A stretch of 64,000 bases of DNA from Eutreptiella sp. 'Long Island Sound 2002' (lineage: Eukaryota; Euglenozoa; Euglenophyceae; Eutreptiales; Eutreptiaceae), in contig OZ038384.1 in NCBI GenBank assembly GCA_964036045.1, forward strand, positions 21,753,000 through 21,816,999, given 5' to 3'. This document shows positions 44,446 through 54,781 of the stretch, piece after piece. The notes below the pieces were generated by a model. It saw nothing but the letters and a program-made list of their open reading frames with translations, ran no database searches and was not told where the DNA came from. The first letter of the stretch is position 1, and the number at the start of each line of letters is the position of its first letter. Both the position numbers and the translations under genes were made by a program.

Positions 44446-46986
44446 CTACAGACCTTCTTTAGTCACTTCAAACCCCTTCTTCTGAAGTTTCCGCGCCATG
44501 CGCATGAAACGGGAGCGCTTGCGGGCGTTAGACTGGTCCCTATCCTCGTTGGCACGCTTAGTCCCTTGTTCTTGTTGGGCTTGTGTCTGGCAACAGGTCG
44601 TAGGTCCCGTGTTCGGTTGCCCACCAGAGGGCTTAGAGTTCCCCCCTGGCATAGTATTGGGATTCCCTCCGGAAGGGTTCGCGTTCTTGTCCTTGTCCGG
44701 CTTGCGGTCGGAGCCTCCTCGTCCACCTTTGCCTTTGCCACCTTGGCCTTTGCCATTGCCCTTGGACTTGCCTTGGCCACTGTCCTTGTTGGCGTTGCCC
44801 TTGCCACTGCCCTTGCCACTTGCGTTCTCGGTCTTAAGCTTCGCAGACAGGCGTTGCTTGTGGTAGCACTCGTCCTCGTAGTGCTTCCTCTTACCACAGA
44901 ACGCACAGGTGATTGTACACCTGTACTGGTTCGGCAGCTTGGCCTTGCCGCCGGTGTTGGTCTCCTGCTTCTTCCCCTGGACCAAGAAGCAGTCCCGCTG
45001 GTCGCAGTCAGGGGCATGAAGCAGGCAAGGCTGCTCATCTCTGGCATCACACCAGAAGAGGTCCTGGACATTGCTAATGATGCGAGCATTTTCGGGGGCA
45101 GTCCCCTGTCGGGTTCGGTGTCCTTGATACACTCGGCCTTGCTTCCCAAAGCCGCCTCCTCCAGGACGGTAGGCGTTCAGGTGCTGGTCGCTTTCTTTTT
45201 CCAATGCCAGCTCCAGAAGTAGCACATACAGGTCCTCGTAGTTGAGGGCTCTCGCCTTGCGCTCTGCCGTTGCCCGGCATTCATCCCACAGTTCTCGTGG
45301 GAGCTTGGCCACCAACCAGAATAGCAGCTCGTCGCTGCCGTAGGAAACCGGCGTCAGTCGCCCTACCCAGTGGTCCAAGTCGGCCAGCAGCTCAGAAATC
45401 CTGGCAGGCTTGGGGTTGTTGGGCAGCACAGCCAGGTTCTGGATCTCGGCCCTGATGGAGAGGGCGGTCTCATAGGTCGGGTACGGCCTCTCCAAGGCAA
45501 CCAACACATCAGCGAAGGTGGCGGACTTCGTCACGATCTGCTTGACCTGCTTCTCCAGGTACTTGGTCTTGCAGCACTGCAGGAGCAGATCGCACTTCAC
45601 TCGCCCACTAGCACGGGTTTGGCCGGTCATCCTCAATAACTGGCCAAAATTCTCAGCGAATTCGCTGAGGTCCTTCCCCGTTAACTCCGGCAAGTTCAGC
45701 AAGATCTTGGAGTCGGCTATAGCCTTAGCCTCCTGGGACCTGCGTCCCTCATAGCGTTTGGTCTTCCTCTTTTTCCTCTTCTTTTTGCCGCTCGGGTCCT
45801 TGGGGTGCTCCGGCTCATCGTCCTCAGAGGGCGAAGCAGACGTCATGGATGGCGGCTCGTCATCAAAAGAATCTCCGCCCACGTCACTACAGCCGTAGGG
45901 CTCAACATCGACCATAGCCCTTAGGGCTGTCAACCCCAACCGGTCAAGCTCGGCTCGCGTGGAGTTCTCCACGTGGCTGTAAGGGGGCTGGGCTGTTCTT
46001 GGTATGAAAGGGCTCCTTCGTATCACAGCAGGGATCGGCATAGGTTGGCTGCTCAAGCTTCCCAGGGTGTTCGTCAGTCCCACCACCAGATGATTGGCTT
46101 GTAGAGGATGGGGTGAAACTCCCACGGTGGTAGGTGACGCTTGGGGAGGAATCAGGGGCTCCAATTTGGCCCGAATTTCCTGAGTTAGATCACCAACAAT
46201 CTCAGAGGTGGCTTCTCGGAGAGCCTCTCGTATCTCTGACCGCGTCAAGGACCTGTTTGAGGATCTTCCTGATCCTCTGCTCCTTCCACAACACAACTCA
46301 GGGCCACGTAGGCCACTGAGAGAATTGAAACCAGGTGCTGGCATAGTATAGCCAGGCTCAGGTGCCTCGTAGCCAGGTATCCAAGTCATGTACACGGGCG
46401 CCGCAGGTCTGTGATAGCCATCGTCATAGCGGCGCGGCATAGGCTCAGGAACACCGGTGTAGGTGCTGTTGGATGCCACTGGTTCGCTGACTGCAGTTGC
46501 CATAGGTGGCACAGTCCCGGCTGGAATCACAACATAGGTGGGGTAGGGCATACCAGTAAAGCCTAGACCCTCAGCCATAGGTGGAGTGGTTGCGGGTGAG
46601 GATGTAGCTGGATGTGTGGCTGGGAGTGTAGTGGTTGTTGGAGAGGGTACTGCAGGGTAATCTGAGGCGCTCGGCGGGTTCTCAACAGGTTTGTCCTCGA
46701 AGGGCACCTCGTCGGATGGTCCGTGTCCCTCTCCAGAGTGTACCTCTTCGGCTCCCATGTACACTGCTTGCTTCTCCTTCTCCTTCTCTTTGCCTTCAGG
46801 TCCCCCAACGGAGAGTACACTGAAGGCAGCTCTCAAGCCCTCCAGGGAATAATCCCCCAGCCCACTTAAGGGCACTGAAGAAACAGGCTTCTCAGGTTCA
46901 GGTTCACCAGCAGGTTTGGATGCTGGCGCTGGCTTGGCTGGTGCTACTGAGGGCGCTGTTGTCTCGGCAGTGTGCTTGGTGTCCAT
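44446..46986 (-). CDS. gag: intact Gag of element A2 (846 aa)
   Basis: An uninterrupted frame from ATG (MDTKHTAE...) is homologous to the element A Gag. It has a Pro/Ser/Thr-rich N-terminus, a polar linker with a Lys/Arg patch (KKKRKKRKTKR), a capsid core (LPELTGKDLSEFAENFGQ through LWDECRATAERKARALNYED), a CX2CX4HX4C zinc knuckle (CAFCGKRKHYEDEC), a Lys/Gly-rich RNA-binding tail and a final RMARKLQKKGFEVT that matches A. Directly after this motif homology to A stops: only four codons and TAG follow, where A continues into protease. It keeps Gln codons where A has TAG stops. It could supply Gag in trans, but no Pol is present. Confidence 0.88.
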   Translation of the reverse strand: MDTKHTAETTAPSVAPAKPAPASKPAGEPEPEKPVSSVPLSGLGDYSLEGLRAAFSVLSVGGPEGKEKEKEKQAVYMGAEEVHSGEGHGPSDEVPFEDKPVENPPSASDYPAVPSPTTTTLPATHPATSSPATTPPMAEGLGFTGMPYPTYVVIPAGTVPPMATAVSEPVASNSTYTGVPEPMPRRYDDGYHRPAAPVYMTWIPGYEAPEPGYTMPAPGFNSLSGLRGPELCCGRSRGSGRSSNRSLTRSEIREALREATSEIVGDLTQEIRAKLEPLIPPQASPTTVGVSPHPLQANHLVVGLTNTLGSLSSQPMPIPAVIRRSPFIPRTAQPPYSHVENSTRAELDRLGLTALRAMVDVEPYGCSDVGGDSFDDEPPSMTSASPSEDDEPEHPKDPSGKKKRKKRKTKRYEGRRSQEAKAIADSKILLNLPELTGKDLSEFAENFGQLLRMTGQTRASGRVKCDLLLQCCKTKYLEKQVKQIVTKSATFADVLVALERPYPTYETALSIRAEIQNLAVLPNNPKPARISELLADLDHWVGRLTPVSYGSDELLFWLVAKLPRELWDECRATAERKARALNYEDLYVLLLELALEKESDQHLNAYRPGGGGFGKQGRVYQGHRTRQGTAPENARIISNVQDLFWCDARDEQPCLLHAPDCDQRDCFLVQGKKQETNTGGKAKLPNQYRCTITCAFCGKRKHYEDECYHKQRLSAKLKTENASGKGSGKGNANKDSGQGKSKGNGKGQGGKGKGGRGGSDRKPDKDKNANPSGGNPNTMPGGNSKPSGGQPNTGPTTCCQTQAQQEQGTKRANEDRDQSNARKRSRFMRMARKLQKKGFEVTKEGL

Positions 46987-47070
46987 ATTAGAATTCCTCG
47001 CCCTTCAGTGGAGTCAGTCTCGGTGTACTGGTTGTACTGCACGGGGTCGCAGGTACGCGTAGACTGAAAC

Positions 47071-47081
47071 CCTCTGCTACC
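47071..47081 (-). other. primer binding site of element A2
   Basis: On the minus strand GGTAGCAGAGG directly follows the LTR end CTTTCT, as in element A. Confidence 0.78.
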
Positions 47082-47403
47082 AGAAAGTTAGAACAGGCTT
47101 TCACTGTTGATTGCTTTGATGAGATTGTTTTGTTTGTGCCCCTGCTTGCTCCTGCTGCTTCTTGATGTAGTTCAGGTTTTCCAAACAATTATGTTTTGAT
47201 GAAATCAACCAGAAGTAAGTACCCACAGTGCAAGGCAAAGGACCACAGAATTAAATTTACAACATGATAGGGCTGCAGTTAAAGGAGATAGTGTAGCACC
47301 AAAGGAAACTCACAATAACTACAGATTTAGGGGAAGATAGTTAGAAAATATCCTACAATCATGGAAAAACTGCCCACATGGGCATCCTCTCTTGTATAGT
47401 GCC
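47082..47403 (-). repeat. partial 5' LTR of element A2
   Basis: It is diverged but recognisably similar to the A LTR: it shares the CTCCTGCTGCTT region, a GGGCTGCAGT block and the CTTGTATAGTGCCAT/TCCATAGTGCCAT block, in the same order. It ends where element C begins. Confidence 0.75.
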
Positions 47404-47569
47404 ATAAGGTGGGACATAACACCCAGACAGACAGACAGACAGAAAGAATTATCTGTTTAGAATTGATCCAGACAGACAGACAGACAGAATTCTCTGTTCA
47501 GGTTGGATCCATACAGACAGGCAGAGACAGACGACGTCGCAGTCGCGACAGTGACCTCGCATCATGAGA
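47404..47569 (+). repeat. 5' terminal repeat of element C (start of the 5' LTR)
   Basis: It begins ATAAGGTGGGACATAACACC and contains CAGA microsatellite runs. It matches 63835-64000. The full LTR may extend up to about 51330, but its 3' border is not visible. Confidence 0.85.
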
Positions 47570-47917
47570 ATGAAGATTGATATACTTTCGGAGAAGACAG
47601 AATAAAGATTGAAGGTAAAAGTCTTTAGCAGGATTTTAAACTGAGAAGGGACAGCAGACAGTGTCAGGTTCTTTCTGTTCGCACAGGAGACAGAGGTCAT
47701 GGTGCCAAGGGTATTAATGGGTTATTACAAGCATGGAACCATGGATTCCATGTATGTTTGTTCCCTTCTCCGTTGCATGCATATATGCATATATATTATG
47801 TAGGCGCGTTTCGTTTGACAGAAAAAGTCGCTTCGTAGCCTTGTAGCTTCGTAGCTTGTTTCGCATTCATTGCTTCTCTTGCTTCATACTTCCTTGTAAG
47901 TCGTGAGTGGAGAACCG

Positions 47918-48085
47918 TGTCATGAGTGCATCAAGACACTCACAAATATTCGAATCCATAATAAGGTGTGAGTGCATCGAAGCACTCAATGTTCGATTCC
48001 CAACAAAGGTGTGAGTGCATCGAAGCACTCAATGTTCGATTCCAAGCGAGAATGTGAGTGCCTTATAGCCCTCAATGTGGGGCGA
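47918..48085 (+). repeat. four tandem hairpin repeats (GAGTGC...GCACTC)
   Basis: GTGAGTGCATCGAAGCACTC occurs twice exactly (about 47970 and 48013), each followed by AATGTTCGATTCC, with degenerate copies before (about 47920) and after (about 48054). GAGTGC and GCACTC pair into a short stem with an ATCGAA loop. They lie in the presumed LTR or leader of element C and could be regulatory. Confidence 0.75.
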
Positions 48086-48663
48086 ATCAAGAGTAGTGTG
48101 AATGTATGAGAAAAGATGTGGTGAGACAACTTCTTCGGCTTGGTGAGAAGTCATGGGATGAATAACGGACTTCAACAACGAGTCTTTGTTAATTAAGACG
48201 ACTTAAAATGAATTATTTTGTTGGTTAGTAATGGTGTTCATTGTTGACATACCGATTCCGTTCGTTCTCGCTTTGTTGAATGTGCAAGCCACTTGTGCAC
48301 TTGTGATGTTTATAATTCTTAGGCGGCTCAAGTTGCATGGTCAAAATCTGCCCAAAAGTGCCTCTCCGCGGCACTCCGAAAACATAGTTATTATGGGGGA
48401 CCCGAAAACACAAGAACCAAAAATCCAGCAAAAATCAATTAATTGGACCATTTTCATTTATTTTCAAGAAAACCTACTGCCCCAGAAAATAATTTATCTC
48501 CCTAAAAATACACTACTTTTTTCAGAAAACCATGACTTTTTGTTTCTTCTACCACTTATGCTTTCCTATGAAAATACCCATGAGCTTTCAATCCTTTCGA
48601 AAAACAGTGTTTGAAAACCATGCTGCACACAGCACCACAAGAAGCATCTTTTGGCACCCCTTC

Positions 48664-48685
48664 TTTGCGCGAGGCCTCGCGCAAA
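48664..48685. repeat. 22-bp perfect palindrome (core TTGCGCGAGGCCTCGCGCAA)
   Basis: The core is identical to its own reverse complement. The same 20-bp core recurs at 50331-50350 and 50617-50636, and degenerate copies lie near 48775 and 50391. Confidence 0.9.
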
Positions 48686-48798
48686 CACCAGCGGAACAGC
48701 GCAATAAAATGCATCACACGGAAAAATGTACCGCACAAGGTGACAGCACAAAGGTCGTCGAAGAGGAATGCTTAGCGCGAGCCCTCGCGCATAATATA

Positions 48799-49059
48799 TC
48801 ACAACAAACAACGAAATTGCTTTTTCTTCAGAACAACTTGCACCTTAGAACCCATAGCCTTAGCATCGGACATCTTACCCTTTGGCGGTGGCTTTGCGAG
48901 CTCGCCTCTTGGTTGGGACTGACGAGCTGGCTGCTTGAATGGAGCCCTGGCACCGGTTTCCTCGGGCCTCGGTTTCGCTGCCGCTTTCTTCGCTGCCTTG
49001 CCTTGGGAGACCTGCGGTTCCTCCTCCTCTTCTTCCTCGCTCTCCTCCAAATGCGGCAA
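48799..49059 (-). CDS. antisense charged open frame in the element C 5' region
   Basis: 86 residues with a Glu-rich start (SEEEEEEEP) followed by a Lys/Arg/Pro/Ala-rich tail. It lies 180 bp downstream of the antisense ORF at 49237-49961 and could be a second exon of that gene or an unrelated fragment. No domain is recognised. Confidence 0.35.
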   Translation of the reverse strand: MPHLEESEEEEEEEPQVSQGKAAKKAAAKPRPEETGARAPFKQPARQSQPRGELAKPPPKGKMSDAKAMGSKVQVVLKKKQFRCLL

Positions 49060-49236
49060 TGGATGTTCTCATCACATAAAACAGGGACAACTGGTCAAGT
49101 GTGCTGTGCCAAGTCCCTAGTGAATTGCAGTAGGTTAAGAAGCGATACGTTGCCGCTTACCTTTTCTTTGCTTAGACAAAGGGGTCGCCAATGTGGTCTC
49201 TTGGCAGGCACAGAGCGAATAATGTCAAGCGGTGCC

Positions 49237-49961
49237 CTAATGTTTGCAAATTTGTGCAAATCTTAGATCTCGCAGGATACGTGCAAACTTTCCCTCGGTG
49301 TTCCCCAGCATGCGTGCAACAACAGGAGCACGCCGTTCAAGCTCTTCCGGGCTAGGATGACCATGCCAGTAGCCTGGCGCATCCCGCAGTAGCAAAACAG
49401 CCAACGCTGTTGCGTTAAGGCTTTTGTCGTTCTTGTCAGGGTTTGTAGTAAACTGTTTGTTGTACCATTTTTCATCAAATACACAACCCACTGCTGGTGT
49501 ATTTTGTTCCATGTAGTCTGTAACCTGACTGCGGCCTTTTCCTTCACTGAAGGTGCGCTATATCGCGCCAGACCTGACCTTGCTAAAATGCGACGCTGCG
49601 CCCTACTTCCCTCTATCGCAACAACTGACTTTGGTTTTCCCTGGTATGGAACTGCGCGGTGGCGCATGAGCAAATAAAGGCGCCAGGCCTCCTCTATCAA
49701 AACACCAACCGATCTCTTGCCCTCTGCCGCAATCGCCTTTCCAACGCTGCAACGCGTCCGGTCATCTCTGCGCAGACACAGAAAAAACACAAACAACAAT
49801 CGCGCGCCCTGGTCCCCCTGTTTTAGCCGTTCCCACAATTCTTCTGCCATGTGATACGGCGGTTCCTCTGAGCAGACATCGCGGAAAACTCCAGATGCTG
49901 CGGCCAGTGTCTTCTCAAGGTCCACCTCTTTTCGCACGGGCATTGTTGCTGTGGAAAACAA
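49237..49961 (-). pseudogene. antisense gene of unknown function in the element C 5' region, one frameshift
   Basis: From ATG at 49961 a protein-like frame runs to about 49530 (for example PPYHMAEELWERLKQGDQGA and EEAWRLYLLMRHRAVPYQGK). There the sense appears to shift to the frame ending at 49237 (VFDEKWYNKQFT and SPEELERRAPVVARMLGNTE), for roughly 240 residues in all. Composition is that of a folded, helical protein. It runs opposite to Gag-Pol, inside the presumed LTR or leader, with palindromes on both sides. I do not recognise the family. It may be an antisense accessory gene of the retroelement, a captured host gene, or part of a nested DNA transposon. Confidence 0.45.
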
Positions 49962-50328
49962 TTGCGTAACTGTATCTGCGTAAAAACCGCTGGTTGAAGA
50001 ACTTTCTCGCTTTGAAACATCAACCTGTCACACAGTTTTCGCGCGACCAATTATTTGATGATCCCCTTGTCGCATGGACCATTTTCGGTTTGATGTAACT
50101 GTCTGGTGGTCCCACATTTGACTAGTTAATCCTAATTGCGGTACCCAGTTGCGGCGCGCTACCATCGCTGTTGGGCAGTGAAGCCAGCGGTGACCACAGT
50201 ATGAAAACTGGAGATGCCGGCGGGACCTGTATGGGCGCCCATGCGACAGCGCCGTATCAAGGGAATGCACATGCTGTGTAGTTGGTGGATCTTTTCCATT
50301 TTTTGTTTCTATGAGGGCTTATGACATC

Positions 50329-50352
50329 CATTGCGCGAGGCCTCGCGCAATG
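50329..50352. repeat. 24-bp perfect palindrome (same core)
   Basis: CATTGCGCGAGG followed by its exact reverse complement. It shares the 20-bp core with 48664 and 50614, while the flanking arms differ, so arms and core are conserved separately. Confidence 0.9.
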
Positions 50353-50613
50353 ATCACCAAAAATTTAATCTTTCTCATTCGCCATTCCATGCGCGAGGCC
50401 TCGTGCTTGAAACTACAGTTTGTTTCGGAATATTTATACTTTTCAAGATTTTTGGGTACATCATTATTGAAATTTATTGGTTGATAGATGCATTTCTGTC
50501 ACTCCATCCTGATAATGGTACTAAGTTACGTGTATGGATACGACAGGGTTCTTTTTTTCGACAACCTGCCTAATGCGTTGTGCTGTAGTACATTAATCTG
50601 ACGCAAATGAACG

Positions 50614-50639
50614 TCTTTGCGCGAGGCCTCGCGCAAAGA
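50614..50639. repeat. 26-bp perfect palindrome (same core)
   Basis: TCTTTGCGCGAGG followed by its exact reverse complement. This is the longest member of the palindrome family here. Confidence 0.9.
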
Positions 50640-51353
50640 AAGGCCACAAAACAATAATTTTCCCTGTCTCGCCCATGGGACATGTCTTTGTTATAAAAAT
50701 ATTTATTTCGCCATACTGGTTCGCGACATTTCAGAAATTTCCATCAAAACAATTATTATTTCCTGCCTTTGGAAACCTGTCATTTTCCTACCTTTTCCGT
50801 GGTTTTTGACCATGCAACTTGAGCTGCCTAAGTAATTGTTTGCTTCTGTGAGCACACACGTAGATGGTTGCATGGCGCTGTCCACATGTCGAATTTGGGT
50901 TCCCTTTGGAGTCATGAAGTCTGGTGATCTAGAGCCAAAGGCCCAACAAGATATCGTTCGATCGTGCCAAGTGTTAGATGGGAAGTCTTTACACTTTCGT
51001 ACACAACCATATGAATGCATGTTTCGTCTCTCTCCTCTCCCTGCCATATTTTGTATTTGTGTTGCAATTTGGGGTTTCTATGTACAGGACTCCTATCTTT
51101 GGATTAATTCAATTTCAATTTAATTCAATAATGATGAACTAAGTGAATCAAGTTCAAGTCAAGTACATCTGGGAAAGTGTACATCCGAATTGTATGAGCC
51201 CATTCGAGATTCAACAAGCAAATTTCAGTGGACAAGGTCAATAATTGTGCATTGGAATTGGATTGTTCGCTGCGTGTTGTTGTTGTTGGTCGATTTAAAT
51301 TATAAAATCTCCATTTTCATCCGAAGTTCAATTGGGGTCTACGGGTAGATCAA

Positions 51354-54300
51354 ATGGAAGAACCACAACAAAATTTACATGATGGACTAGATTACCCAGG
51401 GGCACGTCTATTACATGGTAGCTCCGTAGGCAAGGTTCTGCCCGAGGAAGAGCCCGACATTGAAGGCAAAAAGGATGAAGGGGCGCTACCCAAAATGGGA
51501 TACGGCCCTAAAAAGCACCCCCGTCCTTTCATAGGCAAACGTCACGACTTGCTTGAGCTGAACGCGTTTTCGAACGACAGTGGAGTCAGTGATGAGCACA
51601 TGGATGATGTACCCAGTTCGAGCAATACCCAAAAGAGGACATCCAAAGAAGTGAACGTGCAAGGCCCGAAACGGCAACGGTTAACGCATGGGGCGGCGGC
51701 GGTGCTATTCACATCCCAAGAATTTGTCGCAAAGGAACAAGTGATGCGATTTGTGAAGGAGTACGTCAACCGAAAAATTCATCAACAGAAAGTGGCGGGA
51801 CGCCAAGTGGAAGAACCGGCACGGCCGTCAGTAACAATTATCAAGGAGGCCATCAAGCGATCCAAAGTTGCTGACGATTCGGTGACATTGCTCAAGCAAC
51901 GGTTGGAAGAAAGCCAATGGGACGTTGCCACCCTCAAGGCGTCCATCGCAGAAGTACATCCACAACACCGAGTGAGTGTGGGACGCGGAAGGCCGAGTGT
52001 GGGCAACAGTGAAGCCCAACAAATTCAAAAAAGGTTGGAGGAAACCAATGGAATGGTTGGAGAAATATGGGAAACTTCAGGAGTTCAAGGAATCCGCACA
52101 ACAGACCTGTATCAGGGTGAGATATTTGCAACAACCCTTGGACAACGTGGGAACCGAAAACAAGCAAAGCCAACAACGTATGGAGAAGTTGGAGAAATCA
52201 GTGAGGACGTTGGACCAGGTGCAAAAAGACCAGCACCAGCGGGTCGAACAAGCGGATGAATGGCTACGGGATGTAACACGGCATTGTCAACAAGAATGCG
52301 ATCGGCAAGGAGATCGAGATGACAAAATGAGCCGATGGATTGAGAGCTTGGGGACCAAAGTGGACCTGTTGCAGCCCAGGTTTGTGCAGCCAGCATCTCA
52401 GGGCCAGGTACCGAACTCCGCAGAACCAGGGGCCCAGGAGTCAAAAGAAGCCATCAGTGGAGTTGAGCGACACATGGAAAGGGCGAAGAGAATCGCTAAG
52501 CAGGCTGAGGTCAGCTTGCAAGGGGCACTGGCAGTCGCGCAGGAAGTGACCACCAAAGCAGGAGACGTCACAGTACATGCCCAGCCGGTTCACGAGGAGT
52601 TGCAGAATGCCCGACAAGTATATGAGGACACCGTCAAGCTACAAGAGGAGGTGTCCAGGCAGACCAAAACTGCTGTAACCAGAATGGAAACCTTGCATGG
52701 ACAGGTTACTGGACTGGCCCGCAAGGCAGCTGAAGAAAAAAAATACTACCGTGAAAAGGCGGAAGCCATGCGAAAGGAGCTCGCCCGCAAGATGGAAGAA
52801 GCCCAAAACCAGTGTGCAACCCACATCAGTGCCGCCCACACCTTTGAGACCAGCTTGGAAATGCATGCGGAACAGGCCAAGACAATTGTTGAAGCGGCAA
52901 AGGCAGAAAATGAACGTAACGGTCGCCAGCGTCAAGAGAAATTGACACAGGCCAGAAGACTGGTGCAGCAGCATGCATCACAGGTGTGGCAGTGGCTGCA
53001 GACAGCTAACAAGGAGGCCGAGGATCACCGCAACAACCTCCAGAAAATACACCGTGAAGTAGAAGAACGAGTCACCTGGTATGAAGAGAAGGTGCAGCAA
53101 AGGGGAGCATCAGGGATTCCGAGCCCGGGCACTGTTGATACTCAGAGCTCCCAGTGCGCCACACAACAGTACCTGGAAACCGTACACGCCCACGTGAGAA
53201 ACAAAATACTGCAAGTGAAGCAGGACATTGGGCAAGACCAGGAGACGAGCCAGCGTGCGCCGGACGACGTTCAAGGAAAGCAGCGTCATTGCAACGTTGA
53301 GCTGAAAACCACGGTGGAAAAGGTGCAGACCACGCTAAACCAGAAAATTCAGGACATGGAGAAAAGTGTGGACACGCACCACAGGAAAATGAAGAAGGAA
53401 TGGCGAGACACCCAAGAAAAACTACGCCATTATGAAAGTGAACTGTTGACGACCAGGAAGAAGAAAATCCAGGAGGAAGAACATTCAAAGCACGCTACCC
53501 CCGATGACGCAGACCAACAAATCCACTCCATCAAGGACGAGTTGGAACACGCCAACGAAGTTCTGGCACGATTGAAGGATCAGTTGGAAACCAGTTCGGC
53601 AGAAAATGCCAGGGAAATTGAGGCGATCACCGAGGAGATCGAGAGGGTGAAAAACAATCACCGTGAGGCCTTGGAACGTCATAAAGGAGGCGTGAAAGAC
53701 CAGTTGGAGAATTCCACGGACATGGCCAGAGAGAAGTACCAACAGGTGCAGGATCATTGCATGGCAGAGATACGGAAGGTGATGGACCACACAGCACGAT
53801 TCAAAGAGGAGGTGGCTGAGATGGTGGCCACAAGTGCTGAGAGTATGCCACCAAAAGCCACAGCCAGTGTCGGGGAAGTCAACAGACGTCCGGCGGAAGA
53901 CACGGCATATATGGCAACGTTGTTCACAGTGGACGCCAGCAGGACAGTGGCCAGTGAAGCAGTACGCCTCCGCATGGGACCATCATGGATGCCATCAGTG
54001 AAGTCCGAAGTGCTCAGTTGGTACAACGAAAGGTATGAGGACACAACCACATTGGGGTGGCGACAGATTGAATGGCTCTTTACTGAAGACCATTTCCTGG
54101 TGCCAGGCGGAGCCCTTAGACCTCCACCATCGAGGAAGGGTCGATCTGTACGGCCCACAGGAATATGGGAATGTGCTGCTTTCTTGGAGGTGAGACCGGA
54201 ACGCCAATACGGGACAGAAACGCATGAGCTGGACCCCAGCAAGCAAGATGAACCCGGAGTATTTGGCAAAGAAGGTCACACATGGATAGATGATGAAACC

Positions 54301-54633
54301 AAGAACTCCATGCAGCAAGAGGCCAAGGTGCCACATTGGGACTGCACAGTAGAAACAAACGATAAGTGGTCCAAGCACTTCTTGAAATGGCGACATCGCA
54401 GACGTGGACGGTTCAGCCCTGCATATCAGGTTGATCTTTTCATCTCCGTGTTGGATAACAAGAATTTTAGAGAGGCAAAAGAGCAACAACTGCAAGATGA
54501 GGGTGTAGAAGATGACTTCGAATTGGCGTGGAATATTGTGACCGGGACGGTGCTCCCACATGAATATAGAGGAAAAGCAGAATTCCAAGATCTGCAGATT
54601 GACGTGTCCCAGGACATGACTTCAGAACGATAG
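51354..54633 (+). pseudogene. gag: long coiled-coil Gag of element C (frameshift near 52050, TAG at 54631)
   Basis: The ATG at 51354 (MEEPQQNLHDG) opens a frame whose protein-like part ends near 52050. The sense continues in another frame (51976-54633) for about 850 residues. Most of it is Gln/Glu/Lys/Arg-rich heptad sequence predicted to form an extended coiled coil (about 52100-53850; runs such as QKIQDMEKSVDTHHRKMKKE). A more compact C-terminal part follows (53900-54630, Trp-rich, for example LGWRQIEWLFTEDHF). TAG at 54631-54633 is in frame with further capsid-like sequence (VTFWADFQGAKLKGG) to about 54770. A total near 1100 residues is unusually long for a Gag. The family assignment rests on position before the zinc knuckle. 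Confidence 0.65.
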
Positions 54634-54781
54634 GTTACCTTCTGGGCGGACTTCCAGGGCGCCAAACTCAAGGGAGGTATGACCCATCAGTTGGCCAAGG
54701 AGGCATTGCTGCAACATTTCTATTATTATTGTACACAACCTCCCAAAGATAAATTGTGGAAAAGAATAGAGCGACGACTAC

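Larger units (their letters stand above)
44446..47403 (-). mobile_element. element A2: truncated A-family element (partial LTR, PBS and gag only)
   Basis: In its own sense it runs from a partial 5' LTR (47403-47082) through the primer site and leader to Gag, then breaks off near 44457. The right part of its LTR is cut at 47404 by insertion of element C, with LTR homology to A stopping at TAGTGCC. The missing LTR remainder should lie beyond element C, outside the window. Confidence 0.8.
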
